A DNA stretch of 31,167 nt from a virus. The notes beneath the pieces were generated by a model. It was not told the DNA's origin and did no database searches. It worked only from the letters and a program-made list of their open reading frames with translations. Position 1 is the first letter of the stretch. Each line of letters begins with the position of its first letter. Shown here piece by piece: positions 5,252-12,479 of the stretch. Both the position numbers and the translations under genes were made by a program. The DNA lies in the IMG/VR virus record IMGVR_UViG_3300032053_000330, positions 1 through 31,167 of that record; one strand, 5' to 3'.

Positions 5252-5261
5252 CACCTCCTTT

Positions 5262-5435
5262 CTAGCAAAACACCCCAGTCCTTGGTGGATAGGTAACCTT
5301 GATGTCAGGCGTTGGCTCGTCTGGCAAATCGTCCAGCGTCATCGTCTCATCAGCAGACAAAGCCATCGGACAGACATCAGGGTCGTCTTCGCAGTCGCCC
5401 ACATTGGGGCAACCTGGCTTGCAGACTTTGGACAT
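5262..5435 (-). CDS. 57-aa Cys/Asp-rich protein with strong Shine-Dalgarno
   Basis: A small gene starting at ATG 5435. It has cysteines at C5, C9, C15 and C22 (VCKPGCPNVGDCEDDPDVC), an acidic middle (LDDLPDEP) and a terminal Cys before TAG. Four closely spaced cysteines suggest a small metal-binding or disulfide module. It is preceded by AAAGGAGG, 4 bases from the ATG, unlike virtually all other genes in the window. Its codons are also GC-rich (CTG, GCC, GAC), in clear contrast with the AT-rich neighbours. This points to transfer from a different genomic background or to a separately controlled gene. No function is known. Confidence 0.6.
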   Translation of the reverse strand: MSKVCKPGCPNVGDCEDDPDVCPMALSADETMTLDDLPDEPTPDIKVTYPPRTGVFC

Positions 5436-5439
5436 AGAA

Positions 5440-5447
5440 CCTCCTTT
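5440..5447 (-). promoter_or_regulatory. Strong Shine-Dalgarno of the 57-aa gene
   Basis: The - strand reads AAAGGAGG followed by TTCT and ATG. It is one of only two full AGGAGG sites noted in the window; the other is at 5254-5259. Nearly all other starts have only A/T-rich leaders, so this site both fixes the start and marks the segment as unusual. Confidence 0.75.
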
Positions 5448-5504
5448 CCTATATTATAAACTAATCCTATATTTTTAAAAGTGTGTTAACGGTGGATAAG
5501 TTTT

Positions 5505-6194
5505 TTAATATTTTAAAGTAGAATAATAATCGTAATATTTTCTAAAGGTATCTTCATCACCAATCCCTTTTCTTGTATTATATCTTTCTTTCCAAAGTTT
5601 AGGCATATCTTCATAAATATATCTAACTGTTTGTTTATCTGTTTTTTGGTCATAATCATAAACAGTTCTTTTCAAATCAGAATATTTAGCAGCAGCATCA
5701 ATTGCACCTTGAACAGAATTAGCATCAAATGATATTTTGTTTCTTATTAATTCATTTGCAGCAGTTTGGGTTAAACCAACGAGATACCCAAACTTACCAT
5801 AATCTTTTAATTCATTTTTTTTATTTTGACCCATTGTTGATTCTGTCATTATCAATGATTCTAAATATCCTGGTTTTAAATCTTTATATGAATTATAAGT
5901 TGATTTTAAAAATGGTTTATATTCTTCTGAAAGTGGGAACATATCAGTTTGCACTTGTTGGGTTTGTGTTTGTGGAGTAGTTGCTTGTTTATCTATAATT
6001 TCCTTGGTTGGAATTTTAACAATATCGGATTCTCTGCCAGCAACAATATCTTTTGATGCCTGTTTAATTAATTTATCATTTTGTATCCTTTTAATTTCAG
6101 TTGTCGCCTGATTAATAAGTTCAGAAAGTTTTTGTGCTTGGTATGTTGGGTCTAAAATTGCTTTTGCTAATTGTAAAAAGATTGATTCCGCCAT
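5505..6194 (-). CDS. Lytic-transglycosylase-like virion protein
   Basis: A 229-residue protein. Residues about 115-150 (LESLIMTESTMG, then YGKFGYLVGLTQTAANEL) follow the SLT/lysozyme-like pattern: a catalytic-type Glu in the ES motif (MTES), then a G-L-x-Q-T block equivalent to the GLMQI motif. The C-terminus is Tyr-rich and helical (RKYYDYYSTLKY). The N-terminal 90 residues are helical and Gln/Thr-rich. It follows the three internal-type proteins directly (1-base gap). It most likely makes a local hole in peptidoglycan during DNA entry, as short-tailed-phage internal or tail lysozymes do. Divergence from classical enzymes means activity is not certain. Confidence 0.6.
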   Translation of the reverse strand: MAESIFLQLAKAILDPTYQAQKLSELINQATTEIKRIQNDKLIKQASKDIVAGRESDIVKIPTKEIIDKQATTPQTQTQQVQTDMFPLSEEYKPFLKSTYNSYKDLKPGYLESLIMTESTMGQNKKNELKDYGKFGYLVGLTQTAANELIRNKISFDANSVQGAIDAAAKYSDLKRTVYDYDQKTDKQTVRYIYEDMPKLWKERYNTRKGIGDEDTFRKYYDYYSTLKY

Positions 6195-6195
6195 A

Positions 6196-9100
6196 TTATT
6201 TATTTAAAATATATTGCATAAAAATATCTTTTGAAGTTTTGGGATATGCGTCAATAGCATCAAGAATATTTTGCTGTCTTATTTCACTATAAACTTCGGC
6301 TAATTCCTTTTTTTCTTCATCTGTTTTGGCTCTTTCGGATTGAACCCTATACCAGTGAGCAGCACTTGTTGCATCATCACCAATACGATTGGCTATTCTT
6401 TCTCCAAGATTTCCGACTATTTCGTCTAATGAAAGTTGTTCTGCCTGAGGAACGTAACCAATATACATATTTTTCATTCTTTCTATTTGTGATTTAAACT
6501 CTGGTCTATTTAAAAATTCATCAGGAGTTAAACCACTTGCCACCCAAGCATTTTCAACTGAATCTAAAATATTATTTTCTTTAGCAGAAATTTCTTTTAA
6601 TACATTAATATCATCCCATTTAACTGGTTTGCCTTCAAAATAAATTTCATCTTGTTTATTGGTATCATTAATACCAAGGATTCCTTTTCCAGCCCAAGAA
6701 TCAATTATATCTTGCTTTGTAACATCCAATGGTTTCCCTTGTTGATAATTTCTTGTGACAATTTGTAGAAAAGGAGTCATTACTTTAAACAAGAATAATG
6801 ATTGTTCCCAAACCTTTCTATTGGTAGTTAATTTTTCTGGTTCATTTGAATATACTGGAGCATTATCATAGGGGTCTTTTCTATCAACCAAACCTTTAAT
6901 AAATCTAACCATAAAATTAGCAAGGTAAAGCATACCCTTTTCCTCTTTTATCCCCCATCTTTTAAGAGTATCAATAGCCGCATCTTTAACTGATTTCTTT
7001 CCAATGGCTACAAGATTAGTTTGATTAACTGCAATAGAAAATATTTTTGTTCCTATTAAAACATCTTGTGGAAGTTGAAATTGCATTACCCTAACTGTTC
7101 CATCTGGATTTTCTCCAAAATTTAGGTGAATACTATCTTGATAATATGATGGTAATTGTCCTTCTAACTCTCTTGTCTTTTTATCTCTGTCATTAAAAAG
7201 TGCAGCAAGAATTGGTAATCCCAAAACAACCATTAATGCTTTGCCTAAATGTTTTGTTGCAAATTTCCAGGTTGAAGATGATGCTTTGAAATACCAAGTT
7301 CCAAGAGGAAATAATGCACCACGAATAAAACGATTATATGGTTTTGAAGTCCATTTATAATCTATCTCAACATCTCTGGCAACTTTACCAAATGCTTGAC
7401 TATCTGTCATTTCGTCAACAATACCAGTATAAGAAAAATAATTTCTTAATTGTTTAATCTTATTCGCATCTCCTTTTTCCAAGACACTATAAAGATAATC
7501 GGCAATAGAAGTTCTTAATATGGATTCTCTAAATTGAATTAAATCTCCTGCCTTATCAAACAAATATTTAACTGGATTTTTTCCACCCCTAATATTATAA
7601 AGTTCCGACTGAACAATAGTTGCTCCCAAAATATCATTATCTTTTATAAACTTATCTAACCTTTGTAAATATGGAGTTGTTGTTCCTTTGGCTAAATAGT
7701 GAACAGCTTCTGGAATCTTGCTGGTAAATTTTAATGGCTCTGGCATTTGTAAGAAAGCCATATAAGTATCACCAACTATATTGTTTATATTATAAGAAGG
7801 ATACTTGGAAAAAATAGCCATTGTTTTCCAAAGAGAAACAACCCTATTAACTGAAGCAATTAAATGATTACCCTTCTCTGAAAAATTCTTAAAAGTATTA
7901 TAAACTTTTTCTGGAACTAAATAAGTTTTTCTATACTTACCAATTGCCATTACTCCTTCTTCTGTTGGATAAACAACACGACTGAATGGAGAAGATGGAT
8001 TAAATGCACGATACATTTTATTGTTTATTTCATAGATTCTATTTGGTTTTGGCTGACTTCCTCTAAATAATATTTGTTTCTCTGCTGGAGATAATTTTGG
8101 TGTAATATCATATTCAATTGCTTTGCTAACCATAAAATCCTCAATCAAATTATCATAATCCATTTCAAGAAATTGACCAAGAATCGTATCTCTATCAACA
8201 ACATATTCTTTAGATGTTTGACCAGCCTTTTTTAAATATCCCCTGAATGGCATACGCAAACGAGCAGGAATTCCTTTATTGAAAATCCAATCAGGAGTAT
8301 AGTCGGAAACATAATGTCTGACATAATCTTCCAACAAATCGGTCGGTTCAAGTTTTCCCATTTCAACCAATTTGTTTTGATAATAATTTTGTAATTTTCT
8401 ATACCTTTCAGCAGCCTTAATAATATCAGGAGTTGCATTGGTTTCGGCAGTTTTTAATGCGGTATTGGCTTCCTCTATGGTTATCAATGGATTACCCTTA
8501 CTGGCGGCAATTCTTGCCATTTGGTCTCTAAGTTTTATTAGTTCAATGGTTTGTTCAATGGCAGGATTTTCCATTCCACCAAATAAAGTAACGAAGTTTT
8601 TGTTTCTTTGTTCTATTACTTTATTAAGACCACCAATAATATCTGTTCTTATATCATTTCTTAGTTTCATCGGAGCATCTTTATAAAAATATAAAGGCGA
8701 AACTATCTTTTTAAAATTATCTATAAGATTACTGAAACCTTGTTTAATTTGATTAAATGAAGTTATTTGAATCGGAGTTGTTATTTTTGGTGAAATTGCT
8801 ACTTCTCTGATGGATAAACCAATTGAAGGTTTTTGAAGGTTGTCTTCCTTGATTTTATTTTCTTGATATATCTTATCTAATTCTTGTTCTTCTGGTGTTT
8901 TTGATACTTCTGGTTTAACAACCTCTACGGGGGCTTTAACCGCTTCTGGTGTGATTGTAGAAATAGGGATAGGAGTTACTGCGGTTGGAGGGACTGAAAC
9001 TATTGGTGGTTTAACTGGCGAAATCATTGGAACTTCTACTGGCACTTTGGTCGTTTCAGTAACTACCGAAGTTATGTTTTCACTAGTAATCGGTCTTGAT

Positions 9101-10095
9101 ACTATTTCTGTTGGACTAACCTTTATATTAAAAAGTTTTTTTAAAGAATCTATAAAAGCATTTCCTTGTATATTATAAGCACGATAAGTCAATTTAGTTC
9201 CATCGAAAGTTTCTTGAATATATGTATTTGATGATTTCCCCTTAACTTCAAGTTGATACCAACGAGAAATGGGTTCTTGTTTTAATAATGTAGAAGGAAC
9301 TCCAGTTTTAGATGGTTCAATTTCTTTGACATATTCATAAGCAACTGCTCCTGGAAATTTTGCTGGTTTAACAATTCCCTCTTTTGTTACCTCATAACCA
9401 TAAGCAGGTTCAACTTTTTTTAATGGAACTTTTGTTACTTTAGGAGCAGTTAATTGCAAAGTAGCTAATTTCAAAAAACTTGCAGCAATTGCTTGGTCAA
9501 CAAAAACTCCAAGTCCGCCAATAACATATTTCCACTTATTAGCTGTTTTTTTTGCTTCTTCGACAGTAATTGGTTGATATTTTTCTGGATTTATTGCCGA
9601 AGCAATTTCACTAATAAGGGGAGCATTTTCCATTGTCTCATCAAATCTAGTAATGACTCTCTTTTTTAAAGGTTCTGTTATTTTGCTTGGTGCTGTTTTA
9701 TAATCTTGTAATGTTAAAGCCAATGTTCTTGTTGGGTCAAAAGTTTTATTGACATCAAGCAATGTTTTTCCAAGTCCAGTAAAAAAATTAATCGCTAATT
9801 TACCAATTCCAATAGCAAATTGACCAGTTTGTTTTAAAGAAGAAACCATTTCTTCTTTTGCTTTTGCTGGTTGATAATTAGTAAGTCCAGCGAAAAAAGA
9901 TGGTATTGTTGGTTTAACAATTTCTTCTACTGCACTTGAAAGAGAAACTTTAGATTTTTCTATAACAGGAATTTTAGTAGTTTGAACTATTGGAATTTTT
10001 GAAACATTAAAAGTTTTTCCCTGAAATGTATTTTTATTTTCAATTGGTTGAGTAATTGAAGAATTACCTATTTGAAAAGTTTTACCTTCAAACAT
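6196..10095 (-). CDS. Large internal/ejection-type polyvalent protein
   Basis: The longest gene, 1299 residues. The N-terminus carries a short repeat (FEGKTFQIGN and FQGKTFNVSK). Hydrophobic segments at about 188-215 (YVIGGLGVFVDQAIAASF) and 945-965 (ALMVVLGLPILAALF) suggest membrane insertion. A Pro/Val/Thr-rich linker spans about 340-420. The long central block, about 430-900, is helical and charged, and includes YPSYNINNIVGD, reminiscent of large polyvalent-protein-associated regions found in phages. I infer an internal virion protein ejected with DNA to form part of a trans-envelope channel. It is grouped with two other internal-type proteins and the transglycosylase, as in podoviruses. 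No catalytic motif was recognised. Confidence 0.6.
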   Translation of the reverse strand: MFEGKTFQIGNSSITQPIENKNTFQGKTFNVSKIPIVQTTKIPVIEKSKVSLSSAVEEIVKPTIPSFFAGLTNYQPAKAKEEMVSSLKQTGQFAIGIGKLAINFFTGLGKTLLDVNKTFDPTRTLALTLQDYKTAPSKITEPLKKRVITRFDETMENAPLISEIASAINPEKYQPITVEEAKKTANKWKYVIGGLGVFVDQAIAASFLKLATLQLTAPKVTKVPLKKVEPAYGYEVTKEGIVKPAKFPGAVAYEYVKEIEPSKTGVPSTLLKQEPISRWYQLEVKGKSSNTYIQETFDGTKLTYRAYNIQGNAFIDSLKKLFNIKVSPTEIVSRPITSENITSVVTETTKVPVEVPMISPVKPPIVSVPPTAVTPIPISTITPEAVKAPVEVVKPEVSKTPEEQELDKIYQENKIKEDNLQKPSIGLSIREVAISPKITTPIQITSFNQIKQGFSNLIDNFKKIVSPLYFYKDAPMKLRNDIRTDIIGGLNKVIEQRNKNFVTLFGGMENPAIEQTIELIKLRDQMARIAASKGNPLITIEEANTALKTAETNATPDIIKAAERYRKLQNYYQNKLVEMGKLEPTDLLEDYVRHYVSDYTPDWIFNKGIPARLRMPFRGYLKKAGQTSKEYVVDRDTILGQFLEMDYDNLIEDFMVSKAIEYDITPKLSPAEKQILFRGSQPKPNRIYEINNKMYRAFNPSSPFSRVVYPTEEGVMAIGKYRKTYLVPEKVYNTFKNFSEKGNHLIASVNRVVSLWKTMAIFSKYPSYNINNIVGDTYMAFLQMPEPLKFTSKIPEAVHYLAKGTTTPYLQRLDKFIKDNDILGATIVQSELYNIRGGKNPVKYLFDKAGDLIQFRESILRTSIADYLYSVLEKGDANKIKQLRNYFSYTGIVDEMTDSQAFGKVARDVEIDYKWTSKPYNRFIRGALFPLGTWYFKASSSTWKFATKHLGKALMVVLGLPILAALFNDRDKKTRELEGQLPSYYQDSIHLNFGENPDGTVRVMQFQLPQDVLIGTKIFSIAVNQTNLVAIGKKSVKDAAIDTLKRWGIKEEKGMLYLANFMVRFIKGLVDRKDPYDNAPVYSNEPEKLTTNRKVWEQSLFLFKVMTPFLQIVTRNYQQGKPLDVTKQDIIDSWAGKGILGINDTNKQDEIYFEGKPVKWDDINVLKEISAKENNILDSVENAWVASGLTPDEFLNRPEFKSQIERMKNMYIGYVPQAEQLSLDEIVGNLGERIANRIGDDATSAAHWYRVQSERAKTDEEKKELAEVYSEIRQQNILDAIDAYPKTSKDIFMQYILNK

Positions 10096-10101
10096 AATTA
10101 T

Positions 10102-11250
10102 TTATTTAGTAAATGAGTATCCACTCATTGCACCAGTACTAATAATTTTTTTATATGCTTTTATGTATTTTTGAGCCAAGTCCGCACCAAATGATTTAGT
10201 CATTCCATCAAGTATGGATTCTTCTGAAGCACCAGAATTGAGATATCCCTGAATATCATTGGCTATATCATTTGGTACACCAACCGAAGCCATTTTATTA
10301 AGTTGGTCATTTGATAAAGTTGTTCCACCACCAGTAACTTTCTGTAAAATATTCTGTTTTTCAGTATTCCAAGCATTCTTAATAACCTGTTGTCCACCCT
10401 TACCAGTTGGTAAATAACTTGCTTGTTGTCCCTTAACTTCCATTGAATTAACTGGCATAGATTGTATAAATTGTGTTGGTGCAGTTTCGGAATATAATGA
10501 TTGTTTAAATCCTTCCTCGGTCATTCCTTGAGCCCAGGGAGCACCCCAACCCTTTGCTTCACTTAATGTAAGTTTATTGGTAGCACTAGCATTTTTTAAA
10601 CTTGCTTCAAGTACCGCCAAATCAACTCTTCTTTTATATTCTTGTTCATCTCTCTCAAGGGTAAATATCTGGTCGGAAACTTCTTTATATCTATCACTAA
10701 TCATCTTATAGTTATCAAGAGCCAAGTTTGCTTTATCAATCAGTTGCTTATTAACATCAATGACTCCAGCGAAAGCACTCTGGATAGTATTAGAATAATT
10801 TTCATAATTTATGTCCATCTCCTTTGCTCTGGATTGTAATGATGCCGCCAAAGCACCATAACCAGTCAAACCAGCCTTCTCAAATATAGAACTTGTACCC
10901 AATGCTTGCGAACCTTGTTTAGCCCGTAATGCCTCTTGTAAGATATTAAACCTGCCAGGAGTTAAACTGGCTGTCTGAGCAGTTTGTTGAGCAGTTTGTG
11001 ATTCAGCACCAGCCGCACCCCTTTGTAATCCGAGAACATCCAATTCTGATTGTCTTGAACCAATTGGTGTATTGGCTGATGCAGCTGCTTGATTAACTAC
11101 CTTCTGAAATTCAACTGGCATTTTAGTTTGGTCTGGATAGGCAAGACGATAGACCGAAGACCACTCCGAAGGAGTTGTGGGTTGGCGACCCTTTTCTTTT
11201 ACAAAAGTGTCTATAGATGGTTTTATTTGGGCATCTAATAAAGTAGGCAT
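10102..11250 (-). CDS. Probable internal virion protein (382 aa)
   Basis: A 382-residue protein rich in Ala, Gln, Ser and Thr, predicted mainly helical, with a long heptad-like stretch at about residues 150-225 (NYSNTIQSAFAGVIDVNKQL, then YKEVSDQIFTLERDEQEYKRR) and Gly/Ser-rich linkers later. No signal peptide or catalytic motif is present. It is tightly spaced between two similar-style genes (gaps of 6 bases). Composition and location match internal or ejection proteins of short-tailed phages. A tail-chaperone or scaffold role is less likely given its position after the tail genes. Confidence 0.55.
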   Translation of the reverse strand: MPTLLDAQIKPSIDTFVKEKGRQPTTPSEWSSVYRLAYPDQTKMPVEFQKVVNQAAASANTPIGSRQSELDVLGLQRGAAGAESQTAQQTAQTASLTPGRFNILQEALRAKQGSQALGTSSIFEKAGLTGYGALAASLQSRAKEMDINYENYSNTIQSAFAGVIDVNKQLIDKANLALDNYKMISDRYKEVSDQIFTLERDEQEYKRRVDLAVLEASLKNASATNKLTLSEAKGWGAPWAQGMTEEGFKQSLYSETAPTQFIQSMPVNSMEVKGQQASYLPTGKGGQQVIKNAWNTEKQNILQKVTGGGTTLSNDQLNKMASVGVPNDIANDIQGYLNSGASEESILDGMTKSFGADLAQKYIKAYKKIISTGAMSGYSFTK

Positions 11251-11256
11251 AAATTT

Positions 11257-12462
11257 TTAATAATTTAGATTTATATTTTGCGAATAGGCAGACCTTTTGC
11301 CCGCCTGCGTTAGTAAGTTTTGTAGGTAAGTTCCCTTAGCAGTTTCTTCTTCGGTTGGTAATGAGCCAGTAATTCCACCCATAACATCATATCCACCAGG
11401 TACTGATATGCCAGTCATACCAGCAGTTCCAAGTTGTGCTTCACCACTTCTGGCTTGTTCCAATACCTGTTGATTATATTGAGCCAATGAACTTGATTGT
11501 AACAAACGATTGGTTTGTTGAGTCATACCAACTGGCATTTGTCCGTAAATCTGCGGCACTGCTTCAGTACCTTGCTGACCGAAAGCACTTTCTTCTCCCA
11601 ACTGTTTAACTCCCTCGCCAGTAAAGGTCATACCAGCGGCTTCTAAACTTCTTTTTTGTGCTTCTATATTCTGTTGTGATTTTAAAGTTTCAGTTTCTTT
11701 TTCTAACTTTCTCTGCTCTTCTAAATATTTTAAATTTTGTTGTAAGGAAGTCGTGGCTATCTTAGTCAATTCGGCAAAATGCGGGTCTATAGTAGTCTCA
11801 CTTATTTTTTTAAATGTAGTTAAAATCTCCTCTGGATTTACCTCAACTCCAGGCGGATAATATTGAATAACTGTTTTAAATAATTCGTATTCCTCTGGTG
11901 ATAAACGACCATCTTTTAATGCTTGGTCTAATACGGCATTGGCATTTTTAACATATTCATCTTGTTTGGCTTGGGCTTCATCGGCTTCTTTTTTTTCTCT
12001 TTCTATTTTTTCTTGTGCGGTTTCACCCTCTACTGGTTTCTCACCTTCCTTTGGTTTTTCTTCTTCCCATCTTTCTGGATTTTTTTCTTTTTCAAATTGA
12101 ACAGTACCAGATAATTTATCTGTTAAAATAGCACCATCTTTTCCAATCCAATAATTATATTCTTCTTGTGTTGGTTCTCTTTTGAAATAGTCCTGATATA
12201 ATTTAGCGACTTGTTCTTTTGTTAAACTTTTAGAATGTTCAGGCAAAGTACTACCAACTTGATTAACTGGAACTTCTTGACCTAAAATAGTTGTAGTTTC
12301 TTCTTTAGAAGTTGTAGTTGGTTCTACTGGCAAAGAACCTAATTGTCCAATTAAAATATTTGATTTACCAATATCTTTTTCCGCCTCTTCTTGAGAAGCA
12401 GACGAACCACTATTTATTGTTCCATCTGATTTTTTATACCAGAACCAATATCTTTGTGCCAT
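11257..12462 (-). CDS. Probable internal virion protein with DUF4214-like patch
   Basis: A 401-residue protein. A stretch at about residues 88-110 (LYQDYFKREPTQEEYNYWIG) resembles the DUF4214 pattern LY..yl.R.pd..g..yW. It is followed by a highly charged Glu/Lys-rich region at about 125-170 and a coiled coil near 240-275 (LEEQRKLEKETETLKSQQN). The C-terminus is Gln/Gly/Met-rich and low in charge. It starts right after the long fibre gene and is followed 6 bases later by another internal-type protein. A structural or ejection role is inferred. DUF4214 itself has no fixed biochemical role. Confidence 0.5.
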   Translation of the reverse strand: MAQRYWFWYKKSDGTINSGSSASQEEAEKDIGKSNILIGQLGSLPVEPTTTSKEETTTILGQEVPVNQVGSTLPEHSKSLTKEQVAKLYQDYFKREPTQEEYNYWIGKDGAILTDKLSGTVQFEKEKNPERWEEEKPKEGEKPVEGETAQEKIEREKKEADEAQAKQDEYVKNANAVLDQALKDGRLSPEEYELFKTVIQYYPPGVEVNPEEILTTFKKISETTIDPHFAELTKIATTSLQQNLKYLEEQRKLEKETETLKSQQNIEAQKRSLEAAGMTFTGEGVKQLGEESAFGQQGTEAVPQIYGQMPVGMTQQTNRLLQSSSLAQYNQQVLEQARSGEAQLGTAGMTGISVPGGYDVMGGITGSLPTEEETAKGTYLQNLLTQAGKRSAYSQNINLNY

Positions 12463-12479
12463 ATATTTTTTATAAATTA

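Noticed and set aside
8951-9178. + strand frame rich in Gly, Val and Thr
   Set aside because: It is the antisense of the Pro/Val/Thr linker of the 1299-aa gene and has no start signal.
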